From CAVZLD01 sp964522605 (GTDB lineage Bacteria > Planctomycetota > Planctomycetia > Pirellulales > Pirellulaceae): 12,865 nt of DNA. Position 1 is the first letter of the stretch. Each line of letters opens with the position of its first letter. Under the pieces are notes generated by a model. That model was not told the origin of the DNA. It saw nothing but the letters and a program-made list of their open reading frames with translations, and ran no database searches. Of the stretch, positions 6,785 through 12,865 are shown one piece after another. The DNA lies in assembly GCA_964522605.1 (NCBI GenBank), contig CAZFWV010000195.1:1-12865 (forward strand), in the 5' to 3' direction. The translations under genes and the position numbers were made by a program.

Positions 6785-8299
6785 ATGCGGTTTTTTGTTT
6801 TGCTCGCAATCGGCTGGGCCTGCTGGGCGGTCATGATGCCATCGATCGGTCAGGCATGTCCGTTCTGCACCGCCGTATCTCAAACGTTCAGTGAAGAGAT
6901 GGAAGCGATGGACGTGGTCGTCCTCGCTCGCTTGCTTCAGGCCCCACCGCCACCCTCGGACGACGACGCAGATTCCGACGCACCGCTGCCCAAGGCCAAG
7001 TTCCAGGTCGAGCAAGTGCTAAAAGGGACTCCATTGGTCAAGGAATCAGACATCTTGGAACTGCTGTATTTCGGGGAGGGCGACAAGCAGAAACGATATC
7101 TGGCGATGGCCACCGATCCTTCCAACCTGATGTGGTCCACTCCCGTGGCGCTTTCCGAGCGGGCATGCGAGTACGTTCTGAAGCTGCCGTCGTTGCCCAA
7201 GGATGCCAGCCGTTTGCAGTTCTTCCAAGAATACCTGGAAGACCCAGACGAGATGCTCACGCGCGATGCGTATGATGAATTTGCCAAAACACCTTACCAA
7301 GGCGTCATCGAACTCAAGGAACACATGCATCGCGACCGGCTGATCCGCTGGGTTCAAGATGTGGAGGTTCCGGCGAGTCGTCGGCGATTGTATTTCACGA
7401 TGCTGGGGGTCTGCGGGACGCCGGACGACGCTGAACTGCTCGAAAAGATGATTCGCTCGGATGACCGCAAGGTAAAGGCTGGTCTAGATGCCATGATCGC
7501 CTGCTACCTCGTACTCCGTGGCCCTGAGGGACTCCCGCTCATCGAAGAGCTATTTCTGGCCAACGACAAAGCCGAGTACGCGGATACCTATGCCGCGATC
7601 ATGGCCATTCGGTTTCACGGGACAGAAACGACGGTGATCGACAAATCCCAGCTGGTCAAAGCCCTACGGCACATGCTGGACCGTGCGGAGCTTGCGGATT
7701 TGGTGATCCCGGACCTGGCCAAATGGGAAGACTGGGAAGTCATGCCGCAGCTCGTGGAGCTGTTCAAGAAAGCTGACGACAAATCCAGTTGGGTGCGGGT
7801 CCCGGTCATCAACTATCTGCGGGTTTGCCCGTTGCCCGAAGCCAAGCAGCAGATCGAAGAACTGGCAAAGATTGATCCGGATGCCGTGCGGCGGGCGGAA
7901 ACGTTCTTCCCGTTTGACACCACCGGCGCGTCGCAAATCAAACCTGCACCACCAGGCAAGGAAGAAACCGACGGCCCGAAGCCGCAGGCTCTGAAGGATG
8001 AGTCCGAACCGGGATCCGTTCCGCAACCCACGGCTCCCGAGGATGCGCAGAGCGCGGCCGCCGTCCGATCCGATGGAATTCCCACCGCACGAACCAGGAC
8101 ATCGTCGCAGCGGCATGCGGCGGCCGAAACGCCGCGAATGGCGCAGGCGAATGCGGGTGCTGGACAATCCTTCGTGCATCGTCACCTAGGAGAGCTGAAC
8201 CTCCTCCACCTCTGGGGCGTACCGATGCTGGCCGGCCTGGGAGTCCTGCTCCTGCTGCGTCTGATCCTCGGCTTGCCCATGTTCCGGTTTCGCTCCTGA
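6785..8299 (+). CDS. Exported CPFC protein with helical repeats and C-terminal membrane anchor
   Basis: 504 residues from ATG 6785 (GGAG at 6771-6774). A signal peptide (1-23) ends QA, so the mature protein would begin with CPFCTAVSQTFSEE: a CxxC pair (C25, C28) almost at its N-terminus. A small beta-rich region (about 40-135: VVVLARLL, KFQVEQVLKG, ILELLYF) resembles an OB-like fold. Residues about 140-365 are helical with HEAT-like alternation, then a low-complexity Pro/Glu/Ala linker (about 380-465), and one membrane segment (about 476-498) ending in a short basic tail (RFRS). The architecture is familiar to me from unnamed planctomycete proteins, but I know no function. CxxC could bind metal or heme or be redox active; no partner motif decides this. 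It follows the permease by 65 bases and precedes the OB-type gene by 18, so it is probably part of the transporter operon. Confidence 0.75.
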   Translation: MRFFVLLAIGWACWAVMMPSIGQACPFCTAVSQTFSEEMEAMDVVVLARLLQAPPPPSDDDADSDAPLPKAKFQVEQVLKGTPLVKESDILELLYFGEGDKQKRYLAMATDPSNLMWSTPVALSERACEYVLKLPSLPKDASRLQFFQEYLEDPDEMLTRDAYDEFAKTPYQGVIELKEHMHRDRLIRWVQDVEVPASRRRLYFTMLGVCGTPDDAELLEKMIRSDDRKVKAGLDAMIACYLVLRGPEGLPLIEELFLANDKAEYADTYAAIMAIRFHGTETTVIDKSQLVKALRHMLDRAELADLVIPDLAKWEDWEVMPQLVELFKKADDKSSWVRVPVINYLRVCPLPEAKQQIEELAKIDPDAVRRAETFFPFDTTGASQIKPAPPGKEETDGPKPQALKDESEPGSVPQPTAPEDAQSAAAVRSDGIPTARTRTSSQRHAAAETPRMAQANAGAGQSFVHRHLGELNLLHLWGVPMLAGLGVLLLLRLILGLPMFRFRS

Positions 8300-8317
8300 A
8301 TCAGATTCTAATTCCCC

Positions 8318-8989
8318 ATGAGCACTTCCACGAGTTCCTTCCACTCGCAGGAGGAGTACCTGCGGTATCGTTCGCTCAGTGCGTCGGCAATTGCGACGTT
8401 GGCGGTAGCCCTTCTCGGGTTGCCGGCGCTGGCGTTTCCTCAGCTCCTGGTTCTGCCAGCGATCGGCACACTCCTCGGCCTCTTCAGCGTCGTGCGTCTG
8501 AATCGACGGCGTGACGAATTGACCGGCTTGCGACTCGCATGGACCGGCTTGATCACATCCGCATCGGTCTTCGTCCTCGGAGTTGGTTACAGCAGCTACG
8601 TCTATGCGAACGAAGTGCCTCCCGGTTATCTGCGAATCTCGTATGATCAGCTGCAGCCCGACCCGAGCTATCCGCAGCTACCAATCCCGCCATCCGCATT
8701 TCCGTTGGACGGCCAACGAGTGTTCGTGAAGGGGTACGTTCATCCAGGGGTCGATCGTCGGACAGGAATCCAACAGTTTGTGCTGGTACCTGACATGAAG
8801 ACCTGTTGCTTCGGCGGCCAGCCCGCGTTGACGGACATGATCGAAGTCACCCTGCGCGATCCGCTACGTGTTGATTTCTCGTACAGTCGGCGCAAACTCG
8901 GGGGCATTCTGAAGGTATCGAATAAGAAGAAAGGCGTAGCGGGACTGGATGGCGTCTACTATCAACTCGACGCAGACTACGTGCGCTAA
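8318..8989 (+). CDS. Membrane-anchored DUF3299-like (OB-type) protein
   Basis: 223 residues from ATG 8318. Hydrophobic stretches at about 21-37, 40-60 and 72-95, separated by the basic loop RLNRRRDE, tether a soluble domain (about 115-222) to the inner membrane, probably facing the periplasm. That domain contains LDGQRVFVKGYVHP (130-143), QQFVLVPDMKTCCFGGQP (152-169) and a closing block ILKVSNKKKG...YYQLDA. The pattern LdGxxVxxxGYxxP...FxLxP...C is what I know of DUF3299 and similar OB-fold proteins; the usual CIHxPPPP stretch of proteobacterial DUF3299 is replaced here by CCFGGQP. The two adjacent cysteines could bind metal. No clear Shine-Dalgarno. Start position and membership in the five-gene run are supported by the 18-base gap upstream and 16-base gap downstream. 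Function unknown. Confidence 0.72.
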   Translation: MSTSTSSFHSQEEYLRYRSLSASAIATLAVALLGLPALAFPQLLVLPAIGTLLGLFSVVRLNRRRDELTGLRLAWTGLITSASVFVLGVGYSSYVYANEVPPGYLRISYDQLQPDPSYPQLPIPPSAFPLDGQRVFVKGYVHPGVDRRTGIQQFVLVPDMKTCCFGGQPALTDMIEVTLRDPLRVDFSYSRRKLGGILKVSNKKKGVAGLDGVYYQLDADYVR

Positions 8990-9005
8990 TTTTCCGAGCT
9001 CAATC

Positions 9006-9635
9006 GTGTGCAGCAATTCCTTACACGCGTGGATTCCTTTCCTCTTGGGGAGCCTCTTCCTCGTCGGATGTGCCCCTGAATCATCACGTGAGCCGCTGGA
9101 CGCGAACGCGAAAGCGCCTTCTTCCGTCGACATCGATTCGGTTGTATCGCGCGGATCGGACAGCTCGGAGACAAACGCTGCCGAACCTGCTGTGGAATCG
9201 GCAAACGAAGACACGTTGACTCCTGTGAGTTCATCCGATTCGGCGGTTGAGACGATTGAGATTTCGTTCGACGAGATACAGCTTCCCATCCAGCCGGACA
9301 TGGTATTTCGGCCATTTATGCTGACCGACCGAGTGAAGGAATTGGATGGAAAACGCATTCGAATCCATGGTTACATGCTGCCCGACACGAAGACGAAAGG
9401 CATCACACAATTCGTGATGTTGAAGAATCTCGAGTGCAAATTCGGCCCGGGCGGTCAGGCAGACCACCTGATCAACGTGCTGATGAATGAGGGAGTGACT
9501 GCCAGATTCCGCGAAGATCCGATCAGCGTCGAGGGTGTGCTGAAGATCAATCCCTTCACCGGTCCCGATGGAAACACCTGGTCAATCTACGATCTTGCCT
9601 GCGACCGGGTCGAGCGGTATCGACCCCGGCGTTGA
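9006..9635 (+). CDS. OB-type (DUF3299-like) lipoprotein
   Basis: 209 residues starting from GTG 9006, giving MCSNSLHAWIPFLLGSLFLV followed by GC: a lipoprotein signal with lipobox LVGC and lipidated C22. The frame is open to ATG 8949 inside the preceding gene, but that start would overlap it by 41 bases and put a longer, unusual leader before the signal, so GTG is preferred (its SD is weak). Residues 25-85 are a Ser/Asp/Glu/Ala-rich, disordered linker. The domain (88-205) has LDGKRIRIHGYMLP (113-126), ITQFVMLKNLECKFGPGGQADH (133-154), ISVEGVLKINPF and YDLACDRVERY. It aligns in order with the preceding protein, so the two are likely divergent paralogs; one cysteine of the CC pair is replaced by K here, with an additional C199. 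It probably sits on the outer leaflet of a membrane near the transporter. Exact role unknown. Confidence 0.75.
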   Translation: MCSNSLHAWIPFLLGSLFLVGCAPESSREPLDANAKAPSSVDIDSVVSRGSDSSETNAAEPAVESANEDTLTPVSSSDSAVETIEISFDEIQLPIQPDMVFRPFMLTDRVKELDGKRIRIHGYMLPDTKTKGITQFVMLKNLECKFGPGGQADHLINVLMNEGVTARFREDPISVEGVLKINPFTGPDGNTWSIYDLACDRVERYRPRR

Positions 9636-9716
9636 CGACGACTAAATTGGACGCGGGATCGCGCGTCTCTGCCCCCGTTTTGCCGCCGATCCACAGATCG
9701 CGCTCTGACACAGCAC

Positions 9717-9724
9717 AGGAAGGA
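9717..9724 (+). promoter_or_regulatory. Ribosome binding site deciding the GTG start at 9731
   Basis: AGGAAGGA ends six bases before GTG 9731. This, with the signal-like residues that follow, selects GTG 9731 over the in-frame TTG at 9632. Confidence 0.75.
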
Positions 9725-9730
9725 TTCACC

Positions 9731-11164
9731 GTGTTCGGTTCAATTCCTTTCCTTCTGGGACTCACCGGAATCACACTCAGTGCCGATCCCGCCGTGGCAC
9801 AGCCCCAGAAGTTCTACGTGGCCGAGAATGCCGATTTCACAATCGTCGACTCCGCCCTCGCATCGGTGAACTTCACACTGGAAAAGACCGTTCGCGAGGA
9901 CGACCGCGGACATTTGGTGTCGATCTCCAGCTTCGTGAATCCCGATGGACAGGTGATGGGCTGGCACGACTTCGGAAACCTGGAAGGTCCCGGATGGGCA
10001 GCCAATGCGGTGGGGGGTGCTCACGAGATCTATCGATTCGGTGAATTCCTTCGACGGCCTCGCTGGCAGCAACAGGCGTTGCAGATTCTCGATCACGTGC
10101 TGGAGGCCGGCTTTCTTGAAGAGAGCGGTTTGATTCGTGGTTACCGCATCACAACGACCGGCGAATTCTGCCTGAACTACAAGCACGATTCTACTTGGTT
10201 CTGTCCCGGGTCAATGGCGAAGATTGGCTTCCAACTACTCAGTTTCGCGGACGATTTGTCAGAAGACCCGCGAGCTCCGCGGATGCGCGAGGCAGCAGTC
10301 CGCTGCGCTGCGTGGCTGGACAAGAATCTGCCCCCAGTCCCCAACGGCTGGTATCCGCGAAGAATTACCGAATCAGGTCAGTTGGTCCGGAAGTCGCCAG
10401 ACGGAGGTAATGACCCGTTTTGGCAAACGTCGGCGGATGGCTTGTTTATTCTGCAGTTGCAGGCCGCGCTGACGGAGCGAGGTTTGGCCGACTACCGCTC
10501 CAACCTTCGACAGAAGGTGGACGTGTTCATGACGCAAGGCGGCATCTTCGGCAGCATCAACCACGACACGTACGATGCACACGAAAACGTCGCGTACTCC
10601 GTTGCATTTCGAACGCTGCGATTGATTGCTCGCGTACTGGAAGACCCCTCGATTCACAAGTTTGCGGAACAGACGTGCCTGCAAGGCCTGGAACAATTCA
10701 AGATGGCGGAGGATCGCAACGGCGTAGCGACACGCGGCCTCTTGTTTATGGAACGGAGTTGGGACACGGCGTACCTGTGGGAAAACGCCGAGGCCGCGCT
10801 GGCGTACTTCGAGGCCGCTACCGACCTGCGGTCGACGCGTCCCGACGAGGCCCGTCAGCATGAGCTCGATGGCCTGGTGATTCTCCGTGCAATCGCCAAG
10901 CATCACTACGGAGACCACGGGTTTCTAACCGAGGGAGTCGACTGGAACAACCACGTCGGTCAGCAGCATCATATTGACCAAGCCGAGTTCGGCGCAATTC
11001 AGTACACCGAACCGTTCTTGAACAATCAACATATCGTGGAGCCCACGCTGTTTTATCTGGAGCATCTGGCAAAGCGAACGCAAGAAGGTGATCTGGCGCA
11101 CTTCTTCGACTGCGAAAGCAATCTGATCCTGAGACTCGACGAGACACCCCCTGGGGACGAATGA
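9731..11164 (+). CDS. Exported helical-toroid (six-hairpin-like) protein, possibly carbohydrate active
   Basis: 477 residues from GTG 9731, which has AGGAAGGA (9717-9724) six bases upstream and starts a signal-like segment (MFGSIPFLLGLTGITLSADP) ending AVAQP. A TTG frame opening at 9632 is also possible but has no ribosome site and no signal character. After a beta-strand region (about 27-75), paired helices follow: GPGWAANAVGGAHEIYRFGEF, WQQQALQILDHVLE, MREAAVRCAAWLDKNLP, and so on, with Trp/Tyr/Gly/Asp-rich loops (HDSTWFCPGSMAK at 152-164, SWDTAYLWENAEA at 343-355), typical of alpha/alpha-toroid enzymes such as N-acylglucosamine epimerases, glycosidases and uronyl epimerases. I cannot name a family. 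It begins 95 bases after the OB lipoprotein gene and could be cotranscribed, or be a separate unit. It converges on the DUF4432 gene. Confidence 0.6.
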   Translation: MFGSIPFLLGLTGITLSADPAVAQPQKFYVAENADFTIVDSALASVNFTLEKTVREDDRGHLVSISSFVNPDGQVMGWHDFGNLEGPGWAANAVGGAHEIYRFGEFLRRPRWQQQALQILDHVLEAGFLEESGLIRGYRITTTGEFCLNYKHDSTWFCPGSMAKIGFQLLSFADDLSEDPRAPRMREAAVRCAAWLDKNLPPVPNGWYPRRITESGQLVRKSPDGGNDPFWQTSADGLFILQLQAALTERGLADYRSNLRQKVDVFMTQGGIFGSINHDTYDAHENVAYSVAFRTLRLIARVLEDPSIHKFAEQTCLQGLEQFKMAEDRNGVATRGLLFMERSWDTAYLWENAEAALAYFEAATDLRSTRPDEARQHELDGLVILRAIAKHHYGDHGFLTEGVDWNNHVGQQHHIDQAEFGAIQYTEPFLNNQHIVEPTLFYLEHLAKRTQEGDLAHFFDCESNLILRLDETPPGDE

Positions 11165-11170
11165 GGAGAT

Positions 11171-11190
11171 GCTTCTCCCCGGGGCGAAGC
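11171..11190. terminator. GC-rich hairpin just after the six-hairpin-like gene
   Basis: GCTTCTCCCC and GGGGCGAAGC are reverse complements at 9 of 10 positions, centred 16 bases after the stop codon. The base-pairing has no run of T behind it, so an intrinsic terminator is only a suggestion based on position between convergent genes. Confidence 0.3.
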
Positions 11191-11205
11191 TGACCGAGTT
11201 TAACT

Positions 11206-11273
11206 CGTAGCCGAATTCGTGAGAATTCGGTTCGCACGTCGACACCTCTGAGAGTCTCACGACTTCGGCTACG
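11206..11273. repeat. Inverted repeat with nested hairpin between convergent genes
   Basis: The arms 11206-11224 (starts CGTAGCCGAATTCGTGAG) and 11255-11273 (ends GACTTCGGCTACG) are reverse complements over 19 positions with one difference (one A/C change). Within the left arm region, CCGAATTC-GTGA-GAATTCGG (11211-11230) is an additional perfect 8-bp stem with a 4-base loop. The stretch lies in the 138-base gap between the genes at 9731-11164 and 11303-12463 and probably marks their transcript ends or a dispersed palindrome. Confidence 0.7.
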
Positions 11274-11302
11274 CTACGATCGAGGCCCAATCCCGGCGCA
11301 AA

Positions 11303-12463
11303 TCAAGCGCACCAACCCGGCTGGGGTGCACTGTGAATTGTCGGAGGCGCACCTTCCTGCAATTGCCGGACTTTGGCTTCCGCGGCGCTTACGGTGGGTG
11401 CCGAATCGAGCACCCGGAGAGCTAACCTCATCGTATACGTTGCCCCTCCCTCCAGGTGAACGACCCGCCCCTGTTCGGCTTCGAAACTGCGCGGGTTCGG
11501 ATAATTCGTTCCGGGCTCGAGTCCCGTAACGTACCCATCTTCAATCGCGGTTTCGTTCTTCCACAGAGTGAAGCACGGCAACTGCTGCAAATCCCAGGCT
11601 AAGGTAATTCCGCGCGTCGCCTCACAATTCTTGAGCAGCACGCGGGTCGCACCCGAGTCATCCGCGCGCAGCCGGCAAAAATACACGCGCTCGGCCGTCG
11701 CCGGTTGGGGAGGCGCGTATCGATCCCACTCGGAAATTCCCTCGGCAGCCCAACTGCAGCGCGGCACGACGGTATCGATGGGGGCAACCAACTGGGAACC
11801 TGGATCCAACAAGGGAACACCGAAGTTGATGTGGTAGAGCATCTGCATCTCGCCGGGACTGGCCGAGAGATTGCGAATCTGATCTTCAATCTCGATTGTC
11901 GGTTGATCGAATCGTGTTGTAATGCGCGTTGTCAACTGGAGCTTCGCGAAATGAAAACGGACTTCCTTCACGACCCCGGTGACAATGATCTGATCATCAT
12001 CCACGGTGACTTCAACCTGTTGTGCAGGACGATTCGCCAGAAAACCGTGCAGCGGATGCACGAGCCTTCCCTGGGCATCGAAGTCGGGTGCCCCGTTGCT
12101 GTAGGCACCGCAGCGACAGAGGAGTTCGTCGAAACCATCCAGCCATCCCAGACCGGACGGCTCGGCCACCGGCACAAAGCGAGGATGAACCGGACCGGGC
12201 ACAGGGGATCGCCAGCCGAGTTCGAAGCGGTCGTCCCACCATGCTTTCCAGATCCCCATTCCACGAGTCGGCAGCAAAGTAAAGGCGAGGCGTCCGTTGT
12301 GGATTCGCAGCTCTTCGACGCCCGCGCTCAATCCGCCACGCCGTTGAACGTGTCGAATGCGAAATCCGGCAGGCGCCCCCGGTACATTTGTCGCATCCAA
12401 ATCCAAAGACCGAACATGCAGGTTATCGGCCGCATTCACGACTTTCCAATGCTGGGCAGCCAT
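11303..12463 (-). CDS. DUF4432 protein, galactose-mutarotase fold
   Basis: 386 residues from ATG 12463, with GGAGGA (12471-12476 on the minus strand) seven bases upstream; a TTG six bases farther out has no usable spacing. No signal peptide, so cytoplasmic. The fold of aldose 1-epimerases is indicated by LLPTRGMGIWKAWWDD (63-78), LGWRSPVPGP (82-91), WLDGFDELLCRCGAYSNGAP (107-126), the histidine-bearing HPLHGF (136-141), YHINFG (210-215) and GLEPGTNYPNP (314-324). By analogy with mutarotases H139 and H211 would bind and protonate the sugar and E316 would be the general base. Family members are annotated as DUF4432 and are thought to act on unknown sugars. The residue order and length are complete. 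It is convergent with the six-hairpin-like gene, and its own upstream leader carries a hairpin. Confidence 0.9.
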   Translation of the reverse strand: MAAQHWKVVNAADNLHVRSLDLDATNVPGAPAGFRIRHVQRRGGLSAGVEELRIHNGRLAFTLLPTRGMGIWKAWWDDRFELGWRSPVPGPVHPRFVPVAEPSGLGWLDGFDELLCRCGAYSNGAPDFDAQGRLVHPLHGFLANRPAQQVEVTVDDDQIIVTGVVKEVRFHFAKLQLTTRITTRFDQPTIEIEDQIRNLSASPGEMQMLYHINFGVPLLDPGSQLVAPIDTVVPRCSWAAEGISEWDRYAPPQPATAERVYFCRLRADDSGATRVLLKNCEATRGITLAWDLQQLPCFTLWKNETAIEDGYVTGLEPGTNYPNPRSFEAEQGRVVHLEGGATYTMRLALRVLDSAPTVSAAEAKVRQLQEGAPPTIHSAPQPGWCA

Positions 12464-12470
12464 CGCCAAC

Positions 12471-12476
12471 TCCTCC
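12471..12476 (-). promoter_or_regulatory. Ribosome binding site deciding the DUF4432 start
   Basis: GGAGGA on the minus strand, seven bases before ATG 12463. It is a strong site in a window where most genes have weak ones, and it rejects the in-frame TTG at 12469, which would be only one base away. Confidence 0.75.
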
Positions 12477-12516
12477 GTACGATTTCGCGGTTATTCGTTT
12501 CCCGACGGGCGCGAAT

Positions 12517-12535
12517 CGAGCGCACTCCGCGCTCG
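12517..12535. repeat. Perfect hairpin in the leader of the DUF4432 gene
   Basis: CGAGCGC (12517-12523) and GCGCTCG (12529-12535) form a perfect 7-bp stem with a 5-base loop (ACTCC). It lies 54-72 bases upstream of ATG 12463, so it would be in the leader if the gene is transcribed from farther right. Confidence 0.55.
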
Positions 12536-12603
12536 TCCATCCACCATCCAACCTCGCGTTCCCCCGGACCTTGCCGGGCCACATACCAACACAGATTGCG
12601 GCG

Positions 12604-12623
12604 GTGAGTTAGCGATAACTTAC
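12604..12623. repeat. Short hairpin upstream of the DUF4432 gene
   Basis: GTGAGTTA and TAACTTAC are reverse complements at 7 of 8 positions around GCGA. It could be an operator-like palindrome or chance; no known repressor site is recognised. Confidence 0.35.
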
Positions 12624-12829
12624 GGCGGATTCGTCGGCTTTTCTAGTTGGGATCGAGGTGGATCGGGGAACTCACGGACCGAGCAGCGCGTACGCGTGAA
12701 GCGGGCATGCACTGCGGTGGGCAGGCTACAGGGAATTCACTCTCCCTCTGGAGGTCGTGCAGCTTAGAAGTGTTGGTTTTGCCGGTGTTTACGAACAGGA
12801 TTCGTGGTGCTTCGTTTAACCCGCAGCCG

Positions 12830-12865
12830 TCAGGCGAGGACGATTTGCCTCTTATCCTCGCCTGA
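12830..12865. repeat. Palindromic repeat running off the window edge
   Basis: TCAGGCGAGGA (12830-12840) is the exact reverse complement of TCCTCGCCTGA (12855-12865), with a 14-base loop. The left flank (AACCCGCAGCCG) suggests that the stem continues past the window with the complementary CGGCTGCGGGTT, as in the dispersed palindromes I associate with planctomycete genomes; that continuation is inferred. Confidence 0.65.

Larger units (their letters stand above)
12464..12865. other. Gene-free stretch upstream of the DUF4432 gene
   Basis: About 400 bases up to the window edge. Short open frames here (for instance 12647-12865) show no recognisable domain or ribosome site and are not called. The region should include the DUF4432 promoter, but I do not see a convincing one. 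It contains the three palindromes listed separately. Confidence 0.55.

Noticed and set aside
8949..9005. 19-residue longer start for the OB-type lipoprotein
   Set aside because: It would overlap the preceding gene by 41 bases and put a polar leader before the lipoprotein signal; GTG 9006 fits better, though this was not proven.
11171..11190. Classical rho-independent terminator
   Set aside because: The hairpin is present but no T-run follows on either strand, so it is listed only with low confidence.
11705..12607. 300-residue open frame on the plus strand
   Set aside because: Antisense to the DUF4432 gene, which has a strong ribosome site and full family motifs.
12647..12865. 72-residue open frame at the right edge
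   Set aside because: It reads through the palindrome at the edge and shows no domain or credible start.

Overview
The window looks like chromosomal DNA of a Planctomycetes-type bacterium. This rests on the mix of genes (a DUF4432 mutarotase-fold protein, a secreted glycosidase-like protein, an N-terminal CPFC protein with helical repeats and one C-terminal membrane anchor, and two DUF3299-like OB-type proteins), the moderately high GC, the frequently missing or weak Shine-Dalgarno sites, and palindromic repeats in nearly every longer gene-free stretch. No rRNA, tRNA, CRISPR array, insertion sequence or phage gene was seen. The assignment is inference from recognised families, not from a search.

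Layout: (1) 1-304, minus strand: 5' end of a PgsB/CapB-like poly-gamma-glutamate synthase (Mur-ligase type), cut by the window edge. (2) 305-841: gene-free, with a near-perfect 34-bp inverted repeat at 620-711. (3) 842-2563, plus: exported glycoside-hydrolase-like protein. (4) 2687-3613, minus: lipoyl synthase LipA, convergent with the previous gene; a hairpin lies between them. (5) 3991-4485, plus: SmpB, divergent from lipA, with a consensus -10 hexamer at 3876. (6) 4534-9635, plus: a tight five-gene run made of a LolD/MacB-type ABC ATPase, an FtsX-fold permease, the CPFC protein, a membrane-anchored OB-type protein and an OB-type lipoprotein. (7) 9731-11164, plus: exported helical-toroid (six-hairpin-like) protein, possibly carbohydrate active. 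(8) 11303-12463, minus: DUF4432 protein, convergent with the previous gene over a hairpin-rich spacer. (9) 12464-12865: gene-free leader of the DUF4432 gene plus a palindromic repeat running off the window.

The most interesting part is the five-gene run. The ATPase and permease form a type VII-like ABC transporter, a class that usually moves substrates across or out of the inner membrane or drives work in the periplasm rather than importing through a classical channel. The next three products are all predicted to be exported and membrane tethered, and each carries cysteines: CPFC just after the signal peptide in the first, CCFGGQP in the second, and a related but altered CxFGPGGQxxH site in the third. 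From memory, an ABC ATPase, an FtsX permease and a DUF3299 protein also occur together in the Vibrio zinc system ZrgABCDE. A metal-handling or thiol-dependent envelope system is therefore a reasonable but unproven hypothesis.

The two flanking carbohydrate-type genes (glycosidase-like and six-hairpin-like) and the DUF4432 gene suggest polysaccharide turnover, but no single pathway can be reconstructed from this window. lipA and smpB are ordinary housekeeping genes.
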